Assembly (NCBI GenBank): GCA_028716305.1
Contig: JAQUQA010000073.1
Span: forward strand, 1-6,301
Reading direction: 5' to 3'
DNA: 6,301 bases
Origin: Candidatus Omnitrophota bacterium
GTDB lineage: Bacteria > Omnitrophota > Gorgyraeia > Gygaellales > Profunditerraquicolaceae
A program made the position numbers and the translations under genes. The notes under the pieces are model-generated. The model was not told the DNA's origin, ran no database searches, and saw only the letters and a program-made list of their open reading frames with translations. Below are positions 1 through 4,825 of this stretch, piece after piece (within the stretch, counting starts at the first letter, position 1; each line of letters starts with the position of its first letter).

Positions 1-230
1 TGGGAAAATTCGCCGTTGGCAATTGCTCCGGCGTTTTCCTGGTACCACTGGGCTCCACCCGGCTCTGCGCCGTAGGGATCATAACCATCCTCTGCCAAAA
101 CATACCCCAGATTGCTCATCTGCAGGAAAAAAGCAAAAACGAGAAAAAGACTGAGCATCTTCGTGCAAAATCCAAAACGATGATTTTCACTTTTCATTAC
201 TTCTCCCTGACCCTTGATTAATTCTTTCAT
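1..230 (-). CDS. Secreted protein of unknown function, 3'-truncated by window edge, riboswitch-controlled
   Basis: Only the first 76 codons are inside the window and the frame is open to the left edge. The start chosen is the ATG at 230, with GGAGGG four bases upstream. A second in-frame ATG at 197 (MKSENHRF) also has a GGAGA site and gives a more usual signal-peptide n-region, so the start is uncertain. The sequence KMLSLFLVFAFFLQMSNLG followed by YVLA|EDGYDPYG is a classical Sec signal peptide with likely cleavage after VLA, so the product is exported. The visible mature part is acidic, Tyr/Gly/Pro-rich and matches no family I recognise. It is the first gene downstream of the c-di-GMP riboswitch and terminator, which suggests a matrix, adhesion or pilus-related extracellular role. 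That role is inference only. Confidence 0.8.
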   Translation of the reverse strand, partial: MKELIKGQGEVMKSENHRFGFCTKMLSLFLVFAFFLQMSNLGYVLAEDGYDPYGAEPGGAQWYQENAGAIANGEFS

Positions 231-296
231 ATTCCCTCCACTTACAAAATTATAGCTATCTTTCTAAATCTTTTTTTAAACGGTTTTTAAAGTTAC

Positions 297-361
297 TAAA
301 ATAAAAGCCGGATTGTCAAATACTGCGCGATGTTCTTGCTCACGTATTCGGCAACCCGGCT
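297..361 (-). terminator. Riboswitch expression-platform intrinsic terminator
   Basis: On the minus strand AGCCGGGTTGCCGAATAC (361-344) pairs with GTATTTGACAATCCGGCT (323-306) at 17 of 18 positions. Two of these are G-U pairs and there is one C-A mismatch. The loop is 20 nt and TTTTATTTT follows. The 5' arm is the same sequence that forms the 3' half of the GEMM-I aptamer, so the two folds exclude each other. Ligand-bound aptamer should block the terminator, which predicts that c-di-GMP turns expression on. About 66 nt of untranslated leader remain between the U-tract and the ATG at 230. Confidence 0.87.
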
Positions 362-430
362 GTCTTAATCGTTCTTAAGACCCGCGGCTTTGTGTCCTCC
401 GATCACTCGGAGTTTACCTCACTATGAATA
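345..430 (-). promoter_or_regulatory. Cyclic di-GMP-I (GEMM-I) riboswitch aptamer
   Basis: Read on the minus strand, the GEMM-I elements appear in order: GAGGTAAA; a hairpin with a GNRA loop, CTCCGA-GTGA-TCGGAG (397-412); the conserved joiner GACACAAAGCC (386-393 and flanks; the family consensus is ACGCAAAGCC); a second hairpin with GTCTTAA/TTAAGAC arms (362-381); and AGCCGGGTTGCC (350-361), the signature 3' strand. TATTC (430-426) and GAATA (349-345) close P1. The position equivalent to Vc2 G20 appears to be G, which favours c-di-GMP over the cGAMP-selective GEMM-Ib subtype, though this rests on a hand alignment. A further stem-loop (433-465) lies just 5' of the aptamer. It should control the secreted-protein gene starting at 230. 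Confidence 0.93.
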
Positions 431-492
431 AAGCGATCCATCAAAATCAACTAATGGATTTTCGCTCCGTGGCATTAGGAAAATTTATGTCT

Positions 493-522
493 AAAGTATG
501 ACATATTATGCATTGATGTCAA
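493..522 (-). promoter_or_regulatory. Candidate sigma-70 promoter for the riboswitch transcript
   Basis: The minus strand has a perfect -35 TTGACA (522-517), an 18-bp spacer and a -10-like TACTTT (498-493). Transcription would start near 486, about 55 nt before the aptamer. The -10 is imperfect and the spacer is 1 bp long, but the position relative to the aptamer is right. Confidence 0.5.
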
Positions 523-584
523 GCTTACATATATATGCAAAAGATAGCGTTTTCAGGAAATAAACACTCAACGCCTTCTCAGCG

Positions 585-638
585 AGAACGTTTCTCAAAA
601 ACAGGGAAACGACACTATCATCTTTTGAGAAACGTTCT
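585..638. repeat. Inverted repeat 1, 16-bp arms
   Basis: AGAACGTTTCTCAAAA (585-600) is the exact reverse complement of TTTTGAGAAACGTTCT (623-638), with a 22-bp gap. It contains the first two copies of the 13-bp dyad in opposite orientation plus a shared A/T flank. It has no U-tract, so it is not an obvious terminator. Confidence 0.8.
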
Positions 639-680
639 AAAACTACCGAGAAACGTTCTCAAAACAATTTATAAACCAAA

Positions 681-744
681 TTGGACATTTATTTAAAAGA
701 ATGGACATTAATTTTTTAATTTAAATGTTTTATTTAATGTCCAA
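681..744. repeat. AT-rich core with TGGACATT repeats
   Basis: TTGGACATT (681-689) recurs as ATGGACATT 20 bp later (701-709) and inverted as AATGTCCAA (736-744). The sequence between is almost pure A/T. The outer copies therefore flank an AT-rich tract that itself sits between the two large inverted repeats. The 20-bp direct period is about two helical turns. Possible roles are a binding site for a second protein, curved or easily melted DNA, or a decayed element. Confidence 0.6.
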
Positions 745-759
745 ACTCGGGTTATAGTT

Positions 760-793
760 AGTAGCGGAGAATAGTAGCGGAGAGTAGCGGAGA
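760..793. repeat. Three tandem AGTAGCGGAGA units
   Basis: AGTAGCGGAGA occurs at 760-770, 773-783 and 783-793. The last copy runs directly into the fourth GAGAAACGTTCTC-type dyad, whose GGAGA end it shares. The pattern suggests slipped-strand duplication of the dyad's flank, or half-sites for the same protein. Confidence 0.6.
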
Positions 794-841
794 ACGTTTC
801 TCAAGGTTACGGAGATCGCTTTCTACAGAGAAACGTTCTCC
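789..841. repeat. Inverted repeat 2, 14-bp arms
   Basis: GGAGAACGTTTCTC (789-802) is the exact reverse complement of GAGAAACGTTCTCC (828-841), with a 25-bp gap. The gap holds a degenerate relative, GGAGATCGCTTTCT (811-824). The arrangement mirrors inverted repeat 1 on the other side of the AT-rich core. Confidence 0.8.
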
Positions 842-856
842 TAAATATTTGTTAGA

Positions 857-885
857 TTTTAGGTATTATAAACGTCTAATATAAT
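857..885 (+). promoter_or_regulatory. Possible plus-strand promoter with consensus -10
   Basis: A perfect TATAAT (880-885) lies 17 bp after a poor -35 (TTTTAG, 857-862). A start near 892 would put the last 13-bp dyad (900-912) just downstream of the start site, a repressor-like position, and dyad five (828-840) just upstream of the -35. The weak -35 could mean an activated promoter. The transcript would carry a leader of about 270 nt before the gene at 1164. Confidence 0.3.
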
Positions 886-912
886 AGAGGGGCAAGAAGG
901 AGAAACGTTTTC

Positions 913-1091
913 CTAGATTACTTGCTGGATTTCAAGCAGGGCGTAACGCAGACTCAGGGACACGATTTATTCGCTATTACTAATCACTAAAAGCAGGGCC
1001 GAATTATTGAGCGCGATTTTGCACACCAATATAAATTATTTCTCTCTACGAAAAATAGACCTCAAGAAGGCTGTTGTGGTGTTTTTTTATC
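913..1091 (+). other. Gene-free leader region with a weak terminator-like hairpin at its end
   Basis: I see no coding frame and no known RNA family here. At 1059-1080 ACCTCAAGA and TGTTGTGGT pair at seven of nine positions around an AGGC loop, followed by G and seven T (1082-1088). This resembles a weak intrinsic terminator or attenuator on the plus strand. An upstream ACACCA (1023-1028) could alternatively pair with TGGTGT (1077-1082). It may be a regulated leader for the gene at 1164 or just spacer. Confidence 0.3.
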
Positions 1092-1120
1092 TATACAACG
1101 ACCGTTCGAAATGATAGGAT
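1092..1120 (+). promoter_or_regulatory. Weak candidate promoter close to the repeat-protein gene
   Basis: TATACA (1092-1097) and TAGGAT (1115-1120) are spaced by 17 bp, each matching four of six consensus positions. A start near 1127 would leave a short leader before the strong AGGAGG site at 1154-1159. It lies just after the terminator-like T-tract, so it could serve the gene independently of any upstream transcript. Confidence 0.22.
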
Positions 1121-1163
1121 ATTAAGAATAATTCATTCGGTTAACCTTTAAAAAGGAGGGTGG

Positions 1164-1634
1164 ATGAAAAGGGTTATGGCATGTTTTGTTGTCGTTGCTT
1201 TACTTCTGCTGGCCTTTATTATGGTTACTGCCAATGCCCAGGATCAACAGCAGATTAAAAATGAGATCCGTAAACACCAAGAGGCGATAATAAATCTGGA
1301 GCATCAGCTCCGCAGCCTCAATAAAAATTCCGCAGTGGATTACGAGAATTATTCCGCAGGAGAATCTGTACAAAATTCCGGGGATTTCTTACTTGAGGCA
1401 ACACCTGCAAAGCTCGATAAAGATAATAACCCTCCGGGACCTAAAGGCGGGCCGGGTACTAACTGGGAGAATCCTGCAGGACCTAAAGGCGGAGCAGGGG
1501 CAAGCCCAGATCGCCGACATCCCGGAAGAAAGCTCGATAAAGATAATAACCCTCCGGGACCTAAAGGCGGGCCGGGTACTAACTGGGAGAATCCTGCAGG
1601 ACCTAAAGGCGGAGCAGGGGCAAGCCCAAACTAA
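1164..1634 (+). CDS. Secreted protein with short coiled coil and duplicated Pro/Gly-rich C-terminal repeat
   Basis: The 156-residue product has a clear Sec signal peptide (MKRVMACFVVVALLLLAFIM...ANA|QDQ, cleavage about 25/26). Residues 27-54 are polar and helix-forming, with heptad-like spacing (IKNEIRKHQEAIINLEHQL), and suggest a short coiled coil. A linker follows, then two identical units at about 83-115 and 123-155, each containing KLDKDNNPPGPKGGPG and then WENPAGPKGGAG. The GPKGG motifs recall collagen-like or low-complexity surface segments but are not a continuous G-X-Y repeat. DKDNN resembles a DxDxN calcium loop only superficially. The start has AAAAAGGAGG four bases upstream. It is a single gene, convergent with the pilin operon and followed by a strong terminator. 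I do not recognise the family. A cell-surface or extracellular role is likely. Confidence 0.9.
   Translation: MKRVMACFVVVALLLLAFIMVTANAQDQQQIKNEIRKHQEAIINLEHQLRSLNKNSAVDYENYSAGESVQNSGDFLLEATPAKLDKDNNPPGPKGGPGTNWENPAGPKGGAGASPDRRHPGRKLDKDNNPPGPKGGPGTNWENPAGPKGGAGASPN
1409..1628 (+). repeat. Exact 100-bp direct repeat, 120-bp period, inside the secreted-protein gene
   Basis: Bases 1409-1508 and 1529-1628 are identical, with a 20-bp unique spacer (1509-1528). The 120-bp period equals 40 codons, so gain or loss of a unit keeps the frame. The lack of any synonymous difference points to a recent duplication or gene conversion. Confidence 0.95.
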
Positions 1635-1661
1635 GATTAAACACGAAGTAATCCGTAATTA

Positions 1662-1695
1662 TAAACCCCGCAGAGTTCTTGCTCTGCGGGGTTTA
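1662..1695. terminator. Bidirectional intrinsic terminator between convergent transcripts
   Basis: TAAACCCCGCAGAG (1662-1675) and CTCTGCGGGGTTTA (1682-1695) form a perfect 14-bp stem with a TTCTTG loop. Reading rightwards the stem ends in GTTTACTTTATAATT, and reading leftwards in GGTTTATAATTA, so both directions have a T-rich tail. It lies 27 bp after the stop of the plus-strand gene and 50 bp beyond the last gene of the minus-strand operon. Confidence 0.9.
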
Positions 1696-1745
1696 CTTTA
1701 TAATTCCAATCGGCAAATATTATTTAAAACGGGGTTTGTTTTTTA

Positions 1746-2318
1746 TCAGGAGAAGCACTGCGGATAGGCATCTTTCAGTTTTTCGATTTCCTCAAGCAAC
1801 CTGGCGAGCTCTTCCTGCAGGTCCTGGATCTTTTCCGCTTTTTGCCTGGCCTTTTCTTCGAGATCCTCGGCTTCCGCGATCAAATCCGGGATCACAGAAT
1901 TCCTCAAGCGGTTTGCCTCATCAATCAACCCTTCTGCCTCCAGCCTGGCAGCCTGTTCCTCAACTTCTGCCGCGCGTTCCCGTAATGCCGCGGCACGGGC
2001 CTGCAGATCCTCATACTCTTCGGTATAAACGCCGATGCGCTTACGAATCACCTCTACCTGGGCCTCTAAGGCATCGAGCAGAACCTGGACCTCCGGGCAT
2101 TTCAATTTCTTGTTTTCCCAGCTGCTCCCGGAATAGCTGCCCTTGGTTGCTCCTTTTTCATACTGCTGGCCCTCTCCCCAGACATCTAAATTCTGGCGGT
2201 ATTTTTCCTGAAAAATCCGGTTCATAAAAACCCGCATCGTAAGTAATGCCCCGATAACCACGGCCAAAAGGACCGCGTAAGTAACCATATTTTGCGCTTT
2301 ATTATTAATTTTTTTCAT
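1746..2318 (-). CDS. Pilin-like membrane protein with C-terminal coiled-coil hairpin
   Basis: I start this gene at the ATG at 2318 (MKKINNKAQNMVTY), giving 190 residues. The longer frame from 2351 adds a hydrophobic MFPTIPLLRWP stretch without prepilin character. The start has GGTGG four bases upstream and overlaps the stop of the preceding gene by 14 nt, suggesting translational coupling. The N-terminus (short basic leader, then QNMVTYAVLLAVVIGALL) resembles Flp/TadE-type pilin helices. It lacks the usual Glu at +5 and has Ala instead of Gly before the likely cleavage site, features sometimes seen in minor pseudopilins. A YEKGATKG motif follows at about 53-60. From about 78 to 183 the protein is strongly charged heptad helix, breaking near Gly130 and again at Pro144. 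The two cysteines outside the leader helix, 74 and 188, bracket this region. It probably acts as a periplasmic or extracellular spacer in a pilus-like assembly. Confidence 0.85.
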   Translation of the reverse strand: MKKINNKAQNMVTYAVLLAVVIGALLTMRVFMNRIFQEKYRQNLDVWGEGQQYEKGATKGSYSGSSWENKKLKCPEVQVLLDALEAQVEVIRKRIGVYTEEYEDLQARAAALRERAAEVEEQAARLEAEGLIDEANRLRNSVIPDLIAEAEDLEEKARQKAEKIQDLQEELARLLEEIEKLKDAYPQCFS

Positions 2319-3189
2319 AGGCCACCGTAATAATGGTATAGTTGGAAACATCGCTGTTTTTTTCTACCGGGATTACTTTTAAAACCGAAATATGACAGGT
2401 TTCTCCAGCAGAATTTATGAATCCCAGCTCTTTTACTTCTACCCCCTGATGGTCCATCAACTCGTTAATTTTCTTATCGCAAGCAGGACAACTGCCCCTA
2501 CGATCCTTATTCTGCGCTTCTTCCGGGTATTTAATCCGCTGCACCGGCTTATCCTGCTCAAGTTTCCAGCCGAAAGCACCCATGTTCCCTTTGTAATAAT
2601 CGGCAATCACCGCCGGCTGGGCATTAGATAAATAGACCAGCCTCTGAAAAGACGGCTCTTCGGAAGCGCTAATCATTTCGGCATCGGGATACCTAGGGGC
2701 AATTTCTTTTCTCAGGCTTGCCTCGGAACGCTGGATGGAAAACATATTCGGGGTTGGCGGGATTACCGCAGGAGAAATTTTGTTTTTGCCGAGGATGTAT
2801 TTTGTCTTGGTGCCTTCGGCAATAAAACGGATCACGATCATTTCATTGTCCCTGCGGAAAATTAATGTACTGCCGGTAAGGCTATCGATATTTCCCCCGA
2901 CATCCAGGTCGGAGATCTTTCCCATTTCCAAAGCCGGATTTCTTTCCTCCCACCCTTCGGCAATTAACCTGCGGCGGTAAAAATCAACGATCTCCCTGCG
3001 GCCCAAGCGGCTTTCATAAAAAGAAACGTCAAATTCGGTATGCGCGGATTTACGGCTCTTTTCCTTTAGCTGTTCCGTTTGGGGAGGAACCGGCAGGACC
3101 TTAATATCCCACCAGGCCGCCTCGGCATTCCCGCTTAAAAAAAACATCGCGCAGAAAAACATAAAAAGATTTTTCGCAGACAAGATCAC
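2305..3189 (-). CDS. Exported protein with duplicated FY...GW domain and CPxC motif
   Basis: The 294-residue product starts with GTG at 3189, with GGAGG five bases upstream. It has a signal peptide (AKNLFMFFCAMFFLSGNAEA|AWWD, cleavage about 24/25). Two regions look like copies of one small alpha/beta domain. Residues 53-135 contain IVDFYRRRLIAEGW and then LIFRRDNEMIVIRFI. Residues 183-292 contain VIADYYKGNMGAFGW and end in strands around SVLKVIP and YTIITVAYEK. The second copy carries an insertion with CPAC (Cys234/Cys237) and Cys265, which could bind metal or form a disulfide. I do not recognise a named family. It lies 26 nt after the TadG-like gene and overlaps the next gene, so it is probably a periplasmic partner of the pilus-like assembly. 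Confidence 0.87.
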   Translation of the reverse strand: MILSAKNLFMFFCAMFFLSGNAEAAWWDIKVLPVPPQTEQLKEKSRKSAHTEFDVSFYESRLGRREIVDFYRRRLIAEGWEERNPALEMGKISDLDVGGNIDSLTGSTLIFRRDNEMIVIRFIAEGTKTKYILGKNKISPAVIPPTPNMFSIQRSEASLRKEIAPRYPDAEMISASEEPSFQRLVYLSNAQPAVIADYYKGNMGAFGWKLEQDKPVQRIKYPEEAQNKDRRGSCPACDKKINELMDHQGVEVKELGFINSAGETCHISVLKVIPVEKNSDVSNYTIITVAYEKN

Positions 3190-3215
3190 TTTTACCTCCG
3201 CGGTTCTTTACTAGC

Positions 3216-4532
3216 TTACTCCGAAGTATCGGTCTCTATAATCGACGGATTGTGCCTTAATACCGGCCCTTCCATCTCCCCCTGGCTCAAAGGCCGGTGG
3301 ATCTGCCCCTGGCCGTTAAAATTTACCACACTGAAACTGGTGATATCCGGATAACGCGCCGTCCAGATACCCTCTTCCTCTCTGCCTTCATGCTGCTGCT
3401 TAGTATCCACCCTGACCAGGCGGTTATGGATGATCTCCTCCATCCAGCAGATAATCTGGTCATCGGCATCACCATCAGTGGTGCTGATAAAGGTCTGCTC
3501 GCTGGGCAAAAGTTTTTCCCAGGCCTCCGGCAGATCGGTAAATAAGGGGCTTAAGGTCGTCAGGGCATTATTATTGGCATTGATCCCATTGATAAGAAAT
3601 GGTATAGCAAAAATACAGAAAATAATGTTCACAAAACAGGCCAGCATCAAGAAAAAAGCCGCCCAGTCGTAATTAATCAGGGCCTGGATCAGGTATTGGT
3701 GCGCCTGTTCGCATTTAGAAATAATCTCCATCAGGTCCGCCATTTCCTGCGAATAGGTATTGCGCGTAACCTTTAGCTCAAAGGTATCCACCGGGTCAAT
3801 ATTAACGGTGACCTCCACCATGTGCTGCCGGTTTTGGGTCTGCCCCTGGTCCGTCCAATTAAAGGTCTGTTGCGGCTGGCAATCCAGATTCTCCAGAAAA
3901 TCGTTAAAACTGCCGCGGTCACGCATCTTTTCTCCGATACCACTGTTCATAAAGGCAAACTTATGCCCCATCTTGATCGCCTTGCAATGCGCCTCGGCTG
4001 CGGTGTCGCGGATCTCGATATAGAACGCTAACTGCTCGTTCTGAAAATCGGTGATCTCCGGCATGATCTCTTCGTTAATTATAGCCATCAGGAAACTGTT
4101 GTTCTGTATGGCGGTTTCGATCTCCTGCATCGCATCCAGCGTCAGAAAATAAGCTCGGCAGGGATCAACACAGGCCAGGGCCAGGGCTTCTTTGGCATGA
4201 TTCAAGGCGTGATAGGCGCTGATATAGGCCGTAGTCAAATGCTCGATCGCCATGACAAAAAGCAGGGAGATGGTATGAAAAAATTCCCGGTAGGCCTCTT
4301 CCATGTCGCGGTTCGACTTGCCCAGGGCATTGAAAAGATTGGCCATTACCGAACCGGCGGCCAGGGCCCCGGCATCCGCGCCATTGGCAGATTCGGTCTT
4401 GATAAAAGCAACCTTGTTCAGGTTTACCGAAACCATGGCCATGATGATCAGGATCACCAGGATTACAACAAAAAAAGAGGCAAGCTGCCCCTTTTTATAA
4501 TTACACCTGTTCTGATAAAAATACCTGAACAT
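3216..4532 (-). CDS. TadG-like Flp pilus assembly protein (N-terminal Tad domain)
   Basis: The 438-residue protein begins with a short basic segment and KKGQLASFFVVILVILII, a membrane helix at about 17-38. VNLNKVAFIKTESANGADAG and ALAAG (about 37-60) follow. This matches the putative TadE/G-like N-terminal domain, whose hallmark is RxGQ, a TM helix, then a NAADAAALA-type stretch. The middle (70-290) is mostly helical, with a Cys121/Cys125 pair and a beta-like part (VEVTVNIDPVDTFELKVTRN). A second hydrophobic segment (about 290-316, AAFFLMLACFVNIIFCIFAI) is unusual for TadG and could be a second membrane anchor. No good Shine-Dalgarno sequence precedes the ATG at 4532 (GTGGTAGAAG only). With 30 nt to the preceding stop, translation may depend on coupling. 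TadG-like proteins are accessory components of Tad pili, and the exact role here is unknown. Confidence 0.82.
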   Translation of the reverse strand: MFRYFYQNRCNYKKGQLASFFVVILVILIIMAMVSVNLNKVAFIKTESANGADAGALAAGSVMANLFNALGKSNRDMEEAYREFFHTISLLFVMAIEHLTTAYISAYHALNHAKEALALACVDPCRAYFLTLDAMQEIETAIQNNSFLMAIINEEIMPEITDFQNEQLAFYIEIRDTAAEAHCKAIKMGHKFAFMNSGIGEKMRDRGSFNDFLENLDCQPQQTFNWTDQGQTQNRQHMVEVTVNIDPVDTFELKVTRNTYSQEMADLMEIISKCEQAHQYLIQALINYDWAAFFLMLACFVNIIFCIFAIPFLINGINANNNALTTLSPLFTDLPEAWEKLLPSEQTFISTTDGDADDQIICWMEEIIHNRLVRVDTKQQHEGREEEGIWTARYPDITSFSVVNFNGQGQIHRPLSQGEMEGPVLRHNPSIIETDTSE

Positions 4533-4562
4533 CTTCTACCACGCGCCTTTCTTATCCCGCCA

Positions 4563-4811
4563 TTACCCTCCTGAAGGGAACAACAGGACTTTTTGCTCTT
4601 TCAGCTCCTCGGCCCTCTCCATCGGCCATACGAGCTTGTAATTCTGAGTAGAAGTTCCTGCTTCAACCCTGCTGTTATTATAGCGCATCTGGCGTTGGAC
4701 GATCTGCTTGTTCGCCCAAATCCAAATATTAAATATACCACCAAAAAGGAGGATAAGCACGATAAAAATCGCCATCGACTCTAAACTGCTTTGTCCTCTG
4801 TTCTTTCTCAT
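4563..4811 (-). CDS. Short TadE-like prepilin
   Basis: This 82-residue protein has a type IV prepilin-like N-terminus: MRKNRG|QSSLESMAIFIVLILLFGGIF, with Gly at -1 and Glu at +5 and a single helix at about residues 12-33. The remainder is a short polar tail ending VLLFPSGG. Its length and the RGQSSLE start fit TadE-like pseudopilins, which prepilin peptidase processes in characterised Tad systems. The ATG at 4811 lies 14 nt after the preceding stop, with AAGGGG about ten bases upstream. Its small size suggests a core or initiating minor subunit rather than an adhesin. Confidence 0.87.
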   Translation of the reverse strand: MRKNRGQSSLESMAIFIVLILLFGGIFNIWIWANKQIVQRQMRYNNSRVEAGTSTQNYKLVWPMERAEELKEQKVLLFPSGG

Positions 4812-4825
4812 CTTAAGGCCCCTTG

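Larger units (their letters stand above)
541..912. repeat. Array of six GAGAAACGTTCTC dyads (putative operator array)
   Basis: No gene is visible here. The 13-bp interrupted palindrome GAGAA-ACG-TTCTC occurs at 584-596 (reverse orientation), 627-639 (last base differs), 648-660, 790-802 (reverse), 828-840 and 900-912 (one mismatch, ...TTTTC). The asymmetric ACG centre gives each copy an orientation. AACGTT core-to-core distances are 44, 21, 141, 39 and 72 bp. The first two copies form a 16-bp inverted repeat (585-600/623-638) and the fourth and fifth a 14-bp one (789-802/828-841). Such a set of irregularly spaced dyads between divergent genes is most like binding sites for a dimeric regulator. 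A plasmid-type iteron or partition role cannot be excluded. Confidence 0.75.

Noticed and set aside
345..430. cGAMP-specific GEMM-Ib variant
   Set aside because: By hand alignment the discriminating position looks like G, as in c-di-GMP binders. The joiner does deviate from consensus at one base (ACACAAAG versus ACGCAAAG), so a ligand test is still informative.
584..912. CRISPR array
   Set aside because: Repeats are only 13 bp, occur in both orientations, and have irregular spacing (21 to 141 bp). They are better explained as protein-binding dyads.
1410..1631. True collagen-like domain
   Set aside because: GPKGGPG and GPKGGAG motifs are short islands separated by TNWENPA and LDKDNN. There is no continuous G-X-Y register.
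1393..1767. Open frame on the plus strand overlapping the secreted repeat protein
   Set aside because: It is a +1-frame shadow of the 120-bp tandem duplication, which keeps a second frame open. It has no ribosome site and it crosses the terminator at 1662-1695.
1679..2227. 182-codon plus-strand frame antisense to the coiled-coil gene
   Set aside because: It starts inside the terminator loop and stem. Its Pro/Leu/Arg-rich composition is the antisense of an Ala/Glu-rich coiled coil, and it has no Shine-Dalgarno sequence.
2319..2351. N-terminal extension MFPTIPLLRWP of the coiled-coil pilin-like protein
   Set aside because: It adds residues before a normal short basic prepilin leader and overlaps the upstream gene more deeply. 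The ATG at 2318 with the short overlap is a more usual start.
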